Part shown: positions 39,660-48,154 of the stretch, piece by piece | Layout: each line of letters begins with the position of its first letter | How positions within the stretch are numbered: the stretch's first letter is position 1 | Origin: Myxococcales bacterium | GTDB taxonomy: Bacteria; Myxococcota; Polyangia; Nannocystales; Nannocystaceae | DNA length: 64,000 bases | Reading direction: 5' to 3' | NCBI GenBank assembly: GCA_016793465.1 | Contig: JAEUJW010000053.1 | Coordinates: 1-64,000, forward strand | Program-made: the position numbers and the translations under genes | The notes under the pieces: generated by a model | What the model saw: the letters and a program-made list of their open reading frames with translations, nothing else | The model's database searches: none | Told to the model about the DNA's origin: nothing

Positions 39660-39758
39660 CCCTGCGAACCGCCGAGCTCCGCGACCAGGAGACCGTGCGA
39701 ACGCGGCAGGGGCCCGGCCGGCGGGTAACTTGGTCGCGGAGCTCGACGATTCGCAGGG
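39660..39758. repeat. 28-bp inverted repeat (large hairpin)
   Basis: Arms 39660-39687 and 39731-39758 are complementary with only two mismatches, separated by 43 bases. It follows the M50 gene stop and abuts the 36-bp tandem array. It could be a terminator or a small non-autonomous element. Confidence 0.75.
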
Positions 39759-39952
39759 CCACGCACAGCCACCGTCGACCACGAACACCGTCGACCACGA
39801 ACGGCCACCGTCGACCACGAACACCGTCGACCACGAACGGCCATCGTCGACCACGAACACCGTCGGCCACGCACAGCCACCATCGACCACGAACACCGTC
39901 GGCCACGCACAGCCACCGTCGACCACGAACACCGTCGACCACGAACGGCCAT
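39759..39952. repeat. 36-bp tandem repeat array (about 5 units)
   Basis: The unit is built of two similar halves around CACCGTCGACCACGAA. About half the halves are replaced by a variant containing CCACGCACAGCC. It fills the gap between convergent genes (39637-39971, no gene supported). 36 is a multiple of 3, so several frames stay open, but none has a start signal. Confidence 0.85.
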
Positions 39953-39971
39953 CCGCGACGATCCGCCGCGC

Positions 39972-40856
39972 TCACGTCGTGAGGGCGACCGCGAGGGCGC
40001 GCTCGCCGGCCGCCAGCCAGGTCGGGTCGCGGTGCTCGTGGGCCCAGGCCAGCGTCGCCAGCGCGTGCAGGGCCACGTGCACGTGCAAGCGGCCCTGCTC
40101 GCCGGCGTCGAGCTCGCGGCCGTAGCCGGCGAGCAGCGCCTCCTCGCGCGCGCGGTGCTCGGGGCGCAGCGTCGCCGTCAGCTTGGCGAAGTCGGCGACG
40201 GGGTCGTCGAGCCGCGCGTGTTCGAAGTCGACGACGACCAGCGCCGTCACCCGCGTGCGCACGCCGCCGGCGATCGGCCCGCGGCACAGCCAGTTGTGGG
40301 CGTCGAAGTCGCGGTGGCACGGCGCCCGCGTCGCGCTCGCGAAGCGCCCGGGGATCTCCGCCGCCAGCGCCCGCAGCCGCCGCAGTTCCTCGGCGGCGAG
40401 GCGCCGCTCGACCCGCCCGAGCCAGGCCGCGAACCGCCGCGCCACCGCCTCCGCCAGCGCCAGCGGATCGCCGTCGGCCTCGGCGATCGCGTGCAGCCGC
40501 CGCAGGAACCGCCCCGCGCGCCAGTGGGCCTCGCTCGCCGCCGCCTCGCTCGCCGCCCCCAGCGCCGCGCCCGCGGCCACGCTCAACACCAGCGTGCGCG
40601 TGGCCGGGAACGCCGCCAGCAACGCTGCTGTCTCTTCGGCCAGGTGTGGGGCCCACGCCGCGTACGCGTGGTGCTCCTGCGCGAACGCCCGCGCCCCCGC
40701 CGATCGCTTGACGATGACCCCCGCCCCCGCGGCCCCCGTGACCTGCCAGACCGCGTGTCCGCCGTCCGTCCGCGCGGTCGTCACGCGCCGCCACGCGGGG
40801 TCCTCGCCCAGCCGCTCGCGCAGCCAGGCGTGCAGCGGCGGGTCGTCGGGCGCCAT
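39972..40856 (-). CDS. aminoglycoside-phosphotransferase-like (APH/choline kinase) protein
   Basis: A 294-residue cytoplasmic protein with the APH fold. The nucleotide Lys is in GVIVKRSAG, the catalytic loop is CHRDFDAHNWLC, and the metal-binding VVDFEHARLDDPVADFAKL corresponds to the DFG-equivalent. Such enzymes phosphorylate small hydroxylated substrates such as aminoglycosides, choline, homoserine or sugars; the substrate cannot be told from sequence. The start is ATG 40856 (a GTG directly precedes it). TAACAC lies 10 bases upstream, a weak leaderless-type signal. It is divergent from the FGE-like lipoprotein gene, 76 bases away. Confidence 0.8.
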   Translation of the reverse strand: MAPDDPPLHAWLRERLGEDPAWRRVTTARTDGGHAVWQVTGAAGAGVIVKRSAGARAFAQEHHAYAAWAPHLAEETAALLAAFPATRTLVLSVAAGAALGAASEAAASEAHWRAGRFLRRLHAIAEADGDPLALAEAVARRFAAWLGRVERRLAAEELRRLRALAAEIPGRFASATRAPCHRDFDAHNWLCRGPIAGGVRTRVTALVVVDFEHARLDDPVADFAKLTATLRPEHRAREEALLAGYGRELDAGEQGRLHVHVALHALATLAWAHEHRDPTWLAAGERALAVALTT

Positions 40857-40932
40857 CACGGCCCCCGTGTTACCTCGTCGTGCGCCCGCGCGTGAAGCCG
40901 ATCGCTCGCCCGGCCCGTGGTATAGGTGCGCC

Positions 40933-42006
40933 GTGCGTCCGACCACCCTCCTGTGCGCGAGCCTCGGCCTCGCCGCGTGCACCCGCGGCCCCGAGCCCGT
41001 GCCCGCAGCCACCGCGGCCCCCACCACCCCGGCGCCCGCCCCGGCGCCCGCCCCCGCGCCCGAGCCCGCCCCCGTGGCCGCCGCGCCCGCGCCTGCGCCC
41101 GCCCCCGAGCCCGCGCCGCCGCCCGGCCCCGAGCTGCCCGTCGCGCCCGACGGCACCCGGGCCGTCGCCTGCCTCGACCCGCCGCCCGCCGGCGTCGCCT
41201 GCATCCCCGGCGGCCCGTTCATCCGCGGCTCGGACACCGGCCCCAAGCACAGCCGCCCGCAGGCCACCGTGTGGCTGCAGACTTTCTACATGGACCTGCA
41301 GGAGGTCACCTACTCCGAGTACAAGGCCTGCGAGAAGGACGGCAAGTGCGGCAAGGCCGGCCCGCTGTACAACGACTTCAACCGCCCGCGCCAGCCGATC
41401 AGCGGGATCAGCTGGTACAACGCCGTCGAGTTCTGCAAGGCCCAGGGCAAGCACCTGCCGACCGAGGCCCAGTGGGAGAAGGCCGCCCGCGGCCCCGACG
41501 GCAAGACCCACCCGTGGGGCGACGAGCCCGCCACCTGCGAGCGCGCAGTAATTAAAGACAAGACCGGCCGCAGCTGCGGCACCCCCAAGAAGGGCAGCCA
41601 GGCCGACAAGGGCCGCACCTACGAGATCGGCTCGCGCCCGCCCTATCAATACGGCCTCCACGACATGTCCGGCAACTCGTGGGAGTGGGTCGCCGACTGG
41701 ATGAGCGACAGCTACGAGGCCTGCGGCAAGGACTGCGAGGGCGTCGACCCGCTGGGCCCGTGCGCCGGCGCCGAGCCGTGCAAGGGCCACTCCGAGAAGA
41801 TCGTGCGCGGCGGCTCCTGGTACTGGGACGCCAAGCACGCGACGGCGCTCTACCGCCGCCCGCACTTCCCCAAGAACCAGCCGTTTCACCACTTCGGCTT
41901 CCGCTGCGCCGCCAGCGTGGCCGAGGCCGAGCAATTATTAAAGACTCCGGCACTCTACGCCCCGCCCCCCAACCCAAGCGTCGCGCCGCCCGCAAAGACC
42001 CCATGA
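40933..42006 (+). CDS. FGE/SUMF1-domain lipoprotein
   Basis: A 357-residue lipoprotein. GTG 40933 opens a signal ending LGLAAC (Cys about 16), with TATAGG 6 bases ahead of the GTG. An Ala/Pro/Glu linker (PAPAPAPEPAP) reaches about residue 75. The rest is a formylglycine-generating-enzyme/sulfatase-modifying-factor (C-type-lectin-like) domain: IPGGPFIRGSD, EVTYSEYKAC, ISWYNAVEFCKAQGKHLPTEAQWEKAARG, YGLHDMSGNSWEWVADW, RGGSWYWD and FGFRCA. FGE enzymes convert a Cys or Ser of sulfatases to formylglycine, but many lipoprotein forms in myxobacteria lack that activity, so a structural role is possible. It overlaps trpS by ATGA. Two codon clusters (GTA ATT AAA; CAA TTA TTA AAG) are unlike the rest. 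Confidence 0.82.
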   Translation: MRPTTLLCASLGLAACTRGPEPVPAATAAPTTPAPAPAPAPAPEPAPVAAAPAPAPAPEPAPPPGPELPVAPDGTRAVACLDPPPAGVACIPGGPFIRGSDTGPKHSRPQATVWLQTFYMDLQEVTYSEYKACEKDGKCGKAGPLYNDFNRPRQPISGISWYNAVEFCKAQGKHLPTEAQWEKAARGPDGKTHPWGDEPATCERAVIKDKTGRSCGTPKKGSQADKGRTYEIGSRPPYQYGLHDMSGNSWEWVADWMSDSYEACGKDCEGVDPLGPCAGAEPCKGHSEKIVRGGSWYWDAKHATALYRRPHFPKNQPFHHFGFRCAASVAEAEQLLKTPALYAPPPNPSVAPPAKTP

Positions 42007-43028
42007 CCGCCGCCGCTCCAGCCGCCACCCCGCGGGTGCTCTCGGGTATCCAGCCCAACGGCGCCCTCCACCTCGGAAACTACTTCGGCGCGATCCGCCA
42101 GCACATCGCCCTGCAGGACACCTACCCCGGGCAGGCGCTCTACTTCATCGCCGACTACCACGCGCTGACGACCATCCACGACGCCGAGACCCTGCGCGGC
42201 CACGTCTTCGACGTCGCCCTCACCTACCTCGCCCTCGGCCTCGACCCCGCGCGCACCCTGCTGTTCCGCCAGTCGGAGATCCCCGAGGTCCCCGAGCTCA
42301 CCTGGCTGCTGACGACCGTCACCGGCATGGGCCTGCTCGAGCGCGCCCACGCCTACAAGGACAAGACGGCGCACGGCATCACCCCGAGCGTCGGCCTGTT
42401 CCTCTACCCGGTTTTGATGGCCGCCGACATCCTCGCCTACGACGCGACCCTCGTGCCCGTCGGCAAGGACCAGGTCCAGCACATCGAGATGGCCCAGGAC
42501 ATGGTCACCCACTTCAACGAGGCGTATGCCGGCGGCGCCCCGGTGCTCGTGCGCCCCGAGCCGATCGTGAACCCGAAGGTCGCGGTGGTCCCCGGCCTCG
42601 ACGGCCGCAAGATGAGCAAGAGCTACGACAACACCCTGCCGATCTTCGAGACCGGCAAGAAATTGCGCAAGGCCGTCGGCCAGGTCGTCACCGACTCGAC
42701 CCCGCTCGGCCAGCCGCTGCCGTTCGAGACCTGCAACGTGGTCAGCCTGCTGCGCCTCCTGTGCGACGACGCCGAGATGGCGCAGCTCGAGACGTGGTAC
42801 CGCGCCGGCGCGCGCGACGGCCAGCCGTTCGGCTACGGCCACGCCAAGATGCTGCTCGCCGACAAGATCGACGCCCACTTCGCCGTCGCCAGAGCCCGCC
42901 GCGAGCGCCTCCTGACCCCCGAGGGCCGCCAGGAGATCGAGGCGTTCCTCGCCCGCTCCGCCCGGGCCGCCCGCGCGCTCGCCCAGGAGACGCTGGCCCG
43001 CTGCCGCCGCGCCTGCGGCCTGCGCTGA
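42003..43028 (+). CDS. trpS: tryptophanyl-tRNA synthetase
   Basis: A 341-residue class Ic aminoacyl-tRNA synthetase charging tRNA-Trp. The HIGH-equivalent is HLGN (residues 23-26, in GALHLGNYFG) and the KMSKS signature is at 203-207 (DGRKMSKSYDN). Tryptophan-site sequences FIADYHALTT and VGKDQVQHIEMA are present. Length matches bacterial TrpS. Its ATG overlaps the stop of the FGE-like gene, so translation may be coupled, an odd pairing for an essential enzyme. The GNAT gene follows one base after its stop. Confidence 0.96.
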   Translation: MTAAAPAATPRVLSGIQPNGALHLGNYFGAIRQHIALQDTYPGQALYFIADYHALTTIHDAETLRGHVFDVALTYLALGLDPARTLLFRQSEIPEVPELTWLLTTVTGMGLLERAHAYKDKTAHGITPSVGLFLYPVLMAADILAYDATLVPVGKDQVQHIEMAQDMVTHFNEAYAGGAPVLVRPEPIVNPKVAVVPGLDGRKMSKSYDNTLPIFETGKKLRKAVGQVVTDSTPLGQPLPFETCNVVSLLRLLCDDAEMAQLETWYRAGARDGQPFGYGHAKMLLADKIDAHFAVARARRERLLTPEGRQEIEAFLARSARAARALAQETLARCRRACGLR

Positions 43029-43029
43029 C

Positions 43030-44127
43030 ATGCCCCGCGTCGTCCCGGCGACCGGCTTCGACCTCGCGGCCCTCGCCCCGCTCGCCGAGGCCATCTTCGC
43101 CGGGGCGGACAACGCCTGTCCCCCGGGACAGGTCGTTCCGACCTGGCCCGGAGCACAGGCTGGAGCGTTCGATCACCCGGACCAGGCGACCTGGCCCGGA
43201 GCACAGGCCGACTCGTTCGCCCACCCGGGTCAGGCGACCTGGCCCGGAGCACAGGCCGACTCGTTCGCTCAGCCGGGCCCCGCGACCTGGCCCGGAGCAC
43301 AGGCCGACTCGTTCGCTCAGCCGGGCCCCGCGACCTGGCCCGGAGGACAGGCCGACTCGTTCGCCCGCCCGGGCCGGGCCGACGCGCGGGCCGCCCTGCT
43401 CGGGACACCGCGGCGCGAGCCGGGGTGGTTCGCCCGCAAGCTCGCGCGCGAGGCCGTCGACCCGCGGCTCTCGGCCCTGGTCCTCGGGACAGGCGACGAG
43501 CCGGTCGGCTACATGCTGGTCGGCGCCGGTGATGCCGGCACCGGCGTGGCCCACGGCGCCGGCCTCGGCCTGCTGCCGGCCTGGCGCGGGCGGGGCCTCG
43601 GGCCCGCGCTCGTCGAGGCCAACTGCCGGCGCCTCGCCGCCGCGGGGATCTCCGCCGTCCGCCTGCTCGCCGACCCCGACCACCGCGGCTTCTACCGCCG
43701 CCACGGCTTCGACGAGCTCGCCGAATTGCAGACCCTGGGGGCGCCCGGCGCGGGGGCGGCCGACCTCGATCTCACGGCCGCCGCGCACGCGAGGCGCCCG
43801 TGGCCCCTGCCCGGCACCACCCACGCGGCCTGGTCCGCGGGCACGTGGGAGCGCACCCCGAGCGCCCGCGCCGCGACCCTGCGCCTCGGAGACCACGCCG
43901 CGGCCCACGTCTCGCGCGAGGGCCGGGCCGTGCTCGTGCACCGCCTCGCCGTCGCCGCCGACGAGCACCTGCACGCGGCCCTGCGACGTCTCCGCGGCAG
44001 CTTCTCGGCCGCCACGCCGGTGCTGCTCCACGGCTGCACGCCCGTGAGTCCCGTCACCGCCTTATGCCACGCCGACGGCTGGCACCTCCTCCAGCGCGCC
44101 CACGTGATGCAGCGGCGCTTCTGGTAA
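43030..44127 (+). CDS. GNAT-like N-acetyltransferase interrupted by an in-frame repeat block
   Basis: A 365-residue protein. A GNAT acetyl-CoA site is visible (AGLGLLPAWRGRGLGPALVEA, about 175-195; then FYRRHGFDEL), followed by a second half with a similar fold (EGRAVLVHRLAVAADEHL). The N-terminal 28 residues lead straight into five 16-residue repeats (ATWPGAQADSFAQPGP type, about 36-116) that break the region expected to form the first strand and helix of the fold. The repeats carry degenerate copies of the window's interspersed palindrome. It starts one base after trpS, so it is probably in that operon. Activity with the insertion is uncertain. Confidence 0.68.
   Translation: MPRVVPATGFDLAALAPLAEAIFAGADNACPPGQVVPTWPGAQAGAFDHPDQATWPGAQADSFAHPGQATWPGAQADSFAQPGPATWPGAQADSFAQPGPATWPGGQADSFARPGRADARAALLGTPRREPGWFARKLAREAVDPRLSALVLGTGDEPVGYMLVGAGDAGTGVAHGAGLGLLPAWRGRGLGPALVEANCRRLAAAGISAVRLLADPDHRGFYRRHGFDELAELQTLGAPGAGAADLDLTAAAHARRPWPLPGTTHAAWSAGTWERTPSARAATLRLGDHAAAHVSREGRAVLVHRLAVAADEHLHAALRRLRGSFSAATPVLLHGCTPVSPVTALCHADGWHLLQRAHVMQRRFW
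43115..43378 (+). repeat. palindrome plus five 48-bp in-frame repeats
   Basis: A perfect 18-bp palindrome CCTGTCCCCCGGGACAGG (43115-43132) is followed by five 48-bp units, each with ACCTGGCCCGGAGCACAGG or GGACAGG, a decayed palindrome. All are in frame with the GNAT gene. Confidence 0.85.
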
Positions 44128-44130
44128 TCC

Positions 44131-44168
44131 TTGGCACCGTCACCCCTGATCTCGGAGAAGAGTGGTCC
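44131..44168 (+). promoter_or_regulatory. shared upstream motif and Shine-Dalgarno of lipoprotein gene
   Basis: TTGGCACCGTCACCCC (44131-44146) shares TGGCACyGTCACC with 4047-4060, upstream of another lipoprotein gene. GGAGAAG precedes the ATG at 44169 at a workable distance for ribosome binding. Confidence 0.35.
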
Positions 44169-45056
44169 ATGAACTTCAAGCTTGATCGCAGCGCCCTGGT
44201 GTTGGTCTCGTTCGTCGCCCTCGCGGCCTGTCGCGGGGAGGACCCGGGCGACGGCTCCGGCGGCTCGAGCTCCGGCGGCGCCGACACCTCGTCCTCCGGC
44301 GACGGCGAGACCTCGGTGACCGTGCCGACCAGCACCGACGCGAGCACCGGCACCACCGACCCGACCACCGGCGGCGCCGACACCAGCACCACCGCGCCCG
44401 AGACCACCACCAACAGCTTCATCACCACCAACAGCACCACCGACGACCCGACCAACGAGGGCCCGCTGCCCAACGGCTCGGAGTGCGCGAGCGACGACGA
44501 CTGCGAGTCGATGAACTGCTACGTCATCCCGATGCTGATCAGCGTGTGCGCCGAGTGCAACGAGGATCAGGACTGCGTCGACGCCGGCACCGGCATGTCG
44601 TGCTCGATCGACATCGCCACCATGAACATCGCCTGCGCCCCCGGCGAGCAGGGCGACAACTGCGAGAGCGACGCCGCCTGCGTCCCGCCGCTGGTCTGCG
44701 CCCCCGTGGTCGACACCGGCGGCCTCGCCCCGACGTCGACCTGCGGCCAGTGCGCCGACTCGTCCGACTGCGACATGGGCCAGCTGTGCGCCCCGGTGAT
44801 CGAGGGCGTGCTCGGCGGCTCCAACCAGTGCGTCGACCCCATGTCGGTCGCCAACAACGCGCTGTGCCCGACCGGCAACGAGGGCGACATGGCCTGCATG
44901 TCCGGCTTCTGCGAGGACGTCGACCTGTTCGGGTTCTTCCAGGTGCCCGTGTGCGGCGAGTGCTCGACCGACGCCGACTGCCCGATGGGCGAGACCTGCA
45001 TGCCCGGCTCGCTCGACATGGGCACCTTCAGCTTCATCGGCACCACCTGCGGATGA
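44169..45056 (+). CDS. Cys-rich repeat surface lipoprotein (first of a pair)
   Basis: A 295-residue lipoprotein. The signal ends VALAAC (Cys about 18), then a Ser/Thr/Asp linker to about residue 98. Next is a Cys-rich domain with a repeating C-x-S-D-x-D-C pattern: CASDDDCESMNC, CAECNEDQDCVDAG, CESDAACVPPLVC, CGQCADSSDCDMGQLC, CGECSTDADCPMGETC. These are the short disulphide knots typical of myxobacterial surface lipoproteins, sometimes likened to Notch/EGF modules. There is no catalytic motif; adhesion or a structural role is the usual assumption. Its stop overlaps the start of a paralogue sharing the same domain order, so the two form a co-translated pair. Confidence 0.75.
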   Translation: MNFKLDRSALVLVSFVALAACRGEDPGDGSGGSSSGGADTSSSGDGETSVTVPTSTDASTGTTDPTTGGADTSTTAPETTTNSFITTNSTTDDPTNEGPLPNGSECASDDDCESMNCYVIPMLISVCAECNEDQDCVDAGTGMSCSIDIATMNIACAPGEQGDNCESDAACVPPLVCAPVVDTGGLAPTSTCGQCADSSDCDMGQLCAPVIEGVLGGSNQCVDPMSVANNALCPTGNEGDMACMSGFCEDVDLFGFFQVPVCGECSTDADCPMGETCMPGSLDMGTFSFIGTTCG

Positions 45057-45994
45057 ACCGCGCCCGCCGCCGTCACGCGGCGACCGCCCTGTGCGCGTCA
45101 CCGCTCGTCACCCTCGTGTTCGCCCTCGCCTGCGGGGACGACAAGGGCGTCAGCACCACCCAGCTGACGACCATCGCCGAGTCGACCAAGCCGCCGTCCG
45201 AGCCCGACGCGACCCCGACGTCGGCCGGCCCCGACGCGACCGACACCGGCGACACCTCGTCGTCGACAGCCTCGACCACGCCCCCGCCGACGTCGAGCGA
45301 CTCCACCGGCCCCGTCGACCCGTCGACGTCGTCGACCGCTCCGACGAGCGACTCCGACGACTCGAGCAGCTTCATCACCACCGCCACCAGCCCGACCAAC
45401 CCCGGCGGCGCCGCCAACGGCTCGCAGTGCGGCAGCGACGACGAGTGCCAGTCGGGGCACTGCTTCATCGCCAACCTGGTCGGCGCCTTCTGCTCCGAGT
45501 GCGCCGAGGACCAGGACTGCGTCGACGCCGGCGCCGGCATCTCCTGCTCACCCGACCCCGACCTCGGCTACGCCGCCTGCGCCCCGGGCGAGCTCGGCAA
45601 CTTCTGTATGAGCGAGGCCGCCTGCATGCCCGCCCTGTTCTGCACCCCGCCGATCGACGGCGGCGGCCTGACCCCGAACACCTGCGGCGAGTGCGTCGAC
45701 GCCGGCGACTGCGGCGGCGGTCAGCTGTGCAGCCCCGTCATCCCCGGCGACGGCAGCTTCGGCCAGACCGAGTGCGTCGCCCCCGGCTCGCTGCCGAACG
45801 ACGCGCCCTGCCCGCTCGACGCGCAGGACGGCGACGCCGCCTGCTCGTCCGGCCACTGCGGCGACGTCAGCGTCATGGGCGTGTTCCTCGTCCCGGTGTG
45901 CGGCGAGTGCGAGGCCGACGGCGACTGCCCGAACGGCTTCACCTGCACCCCGGGCGGCTTCAACGGCGCCTTCGTCGGCGCCGTCTGCGAGTAG
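45053..45994 (+). CDS. Cys-rich repeat surface lipoprotein (second of a pair)
   Basis: A 313-residue paralogue of the preceding gene. The signal is MNRARRRH... ending VFALAC (Cys about 27), then a Ser/Thr/Pro linker and the same series of Cys knots in the same order (CGSDDECQSGHC, CSECAEDQDCVDAG, CMSEAACMPALFC, CGECVDAGDCGGGQLC, CGECEADGDCPNGFTC). The two copies are well conserved in the knots and divergent in the linker, as expected of an old tandem duplication. ATGA overlap with the first copy. Probably a surface pair; partner unknown. Confidence 0.75.
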   Translation: MNRARRRHAATALCASPLVTLVFALACGDDKGVSTTQLTTIAESTKPPSEPDATPTSAGPDATDTGDTSSSTASTTPPPTSSDSTGPVDPSTSSTAPTSDSDDSSSFITTATSPTNPGGAANGSQCGSDDECQSGHCFIANLVGAFCSECAEDQDCVDAGAGISCSPDPDLGYAACAPGELGNFCMSEAACMPALFCTPPIDGGGLTPNTCGECVDAGDCGGGQLCSPVIPGDGSFGQTECVAPGSLPNDAPCPLDAQDGDAACSSGHCGDVSVMGVFLVPVCGECEADGDCPNGFTCTPGGFNGAFVGAVCE

Positions 45995-46046
45995 CACGGC
46001 ACTTTCTCCTTGGCCCCCGCGGGACCGGCGGCGATACTGCCCGCCC

Positions 46047-46820
46047 ATGTCACGCATCGCCAAGTCCGAAGTCCAGGCAGCATTCGAGTGGGCGGCCGCC
46101 CAGATCACCGAGGCCGGCGGCCGCGACGGCATCACCAGCCGCGCCGAGATCCGCCGCAAGATCGGCGAGCTCACCGGCGCCGAGCGTGACCTCGTCGACT
46201 TCTTCTACCGCTTCATCGTCCGCCAGGACCAAAACCCCAGCGAGCGCGTGACCCGGACCGACATCGACAGGGCCCTCGGCAGCGCCGCCGCCATGGTCGC
46301 CGCCGCCGACAAGGACCACAACGGCCTGTCCGCCGGCGAGATCGCCACGCTCCCGCCGCTCGCCCGCCTCGCCGTCAAGGTCGCCCGCCAGCGCCAGCGC
46401 AGCGGCGAGGACCTGTCCAACCACTACGAGGCCCTCGCCTTCAGCCTGGTGTTCGACGACTACGGCACCGAGCTGACCAACGAGCGCTTCCTCAGCTTCC
46501 ACGTGCCCGCCCAGCTCGACTCGCTGACCCCCCACGCCTTCCGCGAGGCCCTGAAGCTCGACCAGGACGACCCGAAGACCCGCATCTCCCGCAGCGAGCC
46601 CGCCGGCGAGTTCTTCCACCGCCTCATCGACCACCACACCCCCGGCCAGACCGCCCAGGCCGTCGCCCTCGCCCAGGCCATGCAGTCGACCCTCGCCGAC
46701 CTCCGCGTCTACATCATCGGCGACGACCCCGCCGGCGGCCCCATGCACGCCGTGTACATCGCCGGCCTCGCCCCCGACGGCAGCGTCGCCGGCCTGCGCA
46801 CCCGCGTGCAGTGGAGCTGA
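46047..46820 (+). CDS. EF-hand-like protein of unknown function
   Basis: A 257-residue, probably cytoplasmic, protein. Residues about 88-100 (DKDHNGLSAGEI) fit the start of an EF-hand Ca-binding loop (D-x-D-x-N-G), but the final Glu is one position early, so binding is uncertain. The rest is helical at first (SEVQAAFEWAAAQITEAGG, AEIRRKIGELTGAERDLVDFF) and ends in a beta-like domain (LADLRVYIIGDD, MHAVYIAGLAPDGSVAGLRT). No family recognised. GATACT lies 8 bases before the ATG, a weak leaderless-type signal. The last codons are duplicated immediately after the stop. Confidence 0.6.
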   Translation: MSRIAKSEVQAAFEWAAAQITEAGGRDGITSRAEIRRKIGELTGAERDLVDFFYRFIVRQDQNPSERVTRTDIDRALGSAAAMVAAADKDHNGLSAGEIATLPPLARLAVKVARQRQRSGEDLSNHYEALAFSLVFDDYGTELTNERFLSFHVPAQLDSLTPHAFREALKLDQDDPKTRISRSEPAGEFFHRLIDHHTPGQTAQAVALAQAMQSTLADLRVYIIGDDPAGGPMHAVYIAGLAPDGSVAGLRTRVQWS

Positions 46821-46851
46821 GCCGCGCACCCGCGTGCAGTGGAGCTGAGCC
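46796..46851 (+). repeat. 28-bp tandem duplication spanning a stop codon
   Basis: 46796-46823 and 46824-46851 are identical, so the final codons and TGA of the upstream gene appear twice. The rest of the gap to 47068 holds no supported gene. Confidence 0.85.
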
Positions 46852-47068
46852 GCGCCCCCGCGCCCGACGGCGACGCGCCCACCGCGGGCCCGTCGCCGCC
46901 GCCGTTTTAACCGCACGCGCTCGTCGCACCCGTCTCACGCGCGACCGTCACGCTCCGCACGTCGTTCTCACCCCGCGCCACGCGCCTCGTCCTCCTCTAC
47001 TGCATGCAGCGCCAGGCCGTCAGGCGCGGCTCACAGGCTCTTGTCGCCGCCGCCCCCCGTCGGTAGGC

Positions 47069-48154
47069 TTGCCCATCGTCGCCTCCCTACAACTGGCGTT
47101 CGACCCGACGCCCGCCTCCGTCGAGGACCTCGCCGAGCACCTGCCCGCGAGCGCTCGCACGGCCATCGCGTGGTTCCCGCCGGCGTTGCGCGTCGCCTTC
47201 ATCGATCCGCTCCGTACCGCCCCCAGGGGCCGCTTCCGTGAGGTCCTCGAGCAGACCGCCATTCCCGCGGTCCAGCTGCTCTTGCGGTTCCTCGCCAACC
47301 TCGGCGGCGTGTCTCAGGCCCTCATCGATCAATCGTTCCACAACGTCTATCACGATCACGAGCGCGAGCGCGTCCGCCACGAGCACATCGCCCGCCGGCT
47401 CGAGCCGGTCGACATCGACGCCTCCGATGCCCTGCGCGCGGCCTACGAATGGCTGCGCGTCGTCCTCACGGCCACCACCTTCGGCCTGCCCGACGAGCTC
47501 GTTCACGACCACGACGCGGCCGACGTGAACCAGGTCAACGAACACGAGATGCGTCGGAACTTGTCCGGCGAGGCCGGCACCTTCCTCCGCGGCATGCTCC
47601 TCACCATCGGCGCCGTCGACCTCGTGCTCGAGGATCAGCCGATCCCGGCGAACATCTCCGAGTGGTGCCACCAGGCGCTCGTCGAGATGCAGTCCAGCGC
47701 GAGCTCATTGCGCGCACGCGGCGTGATGCTCCCGTCCGACGTGACGATCCCCGGGTTCACGGCCGAGGAGTGGCGAGCCCGCCGCAGGACGCGCGACGCC
47801 GCGGCGCACGCCGGCTCCCGGCTGTTCCGCTTGCTCCCCCGCGGCGGCCTGTGCCCGCCGGACATCCTCCGGCGCATCGTCGAGGAGCTTCACCCGCAGG
47901 AGATCTGGCTGTTCGGGAGCCGCGCCCGCGGCACCGCGCGAGACGACAGCGACTGGGACCTCCTCGTCGTCCTCCCGGACGCCGAATCTCCGCCACCCGA
48001 CCGACACGAGGTGTTTCATCGCCTCCAAGACCTGGCCCGTAAGCGCGTCGACATCACCGTGATGCGCCGTCGTGACTTCGAAGCGAATCGCCACGCCCTC
48101 GGCTCCTTGCCGCAGATCGTCACGTCCGAAGGGTACATGGTCCATGGCCGCTGA
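47069..48154 (+). CDS. large MNT-domain nucleotidyltransferase (HEPN partner)
   Basis: About 361 residues. The C-terminal 110 form a minimal nucleotidyltransferase (MNT) domain with the signature GSRARGTARDDSDWD (G-S-x9-D-x-D), as in the MntA antitoxins that AMPylate HEPN toxins. The N-terminal 250 residues are an all-helical region without a recognised family (LEQTAIPAVQLLLRFLANLGG ...), absent from ordinary MntA of about 100-140 residues. The start is uncertain: TTG 47069 is the first start-like codon in the coding region, but it overlaps a TAGGCT hexamer (47064-47069) that would place a leaderless start a few codons in. The HEPN gene overlaps its end by 11 bases. Codon use is less GC-extreme than neighbours, hinting at acquisition. 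Confidence 0.72.
   Translation: MPIVASLQLAFDPTPASVEDLAEHLPASARTAIAWFPPALRVAFIDPLRTAPRGRFREVLEQTAIPAVQLLLRFLANLGGVSQALIDQSFHNVYHDHERERVRHEHIARRLEPVDIDASDALRAAYEWLRVVLTATTFGLPDELVHDHDAADVNQVNEHEMRRNLSGEAGTFLRGMLLTIGAVDLVLEDQPIPANISEWCHQALVEMQSSASSLRARGVMLPSDVTIPGFTAEEWRARRRTRDAAAHAGSRLFRLLPRGGLCPPDILRRIVEELHPQEIWLFGSRARGTARDDSDWDLLVVLPDAESPPPDRHEVFHRLQDLARKRVDITVMRRRDFEANRHALGSLPQIVTSEGYMVHGR

Noticed and set aside
39759..39952. CRISPR-like array
   Set aside because: The 36-bp unit is continuous tandem repeat without unique spacers of constant length, and no cas genes are nearby.
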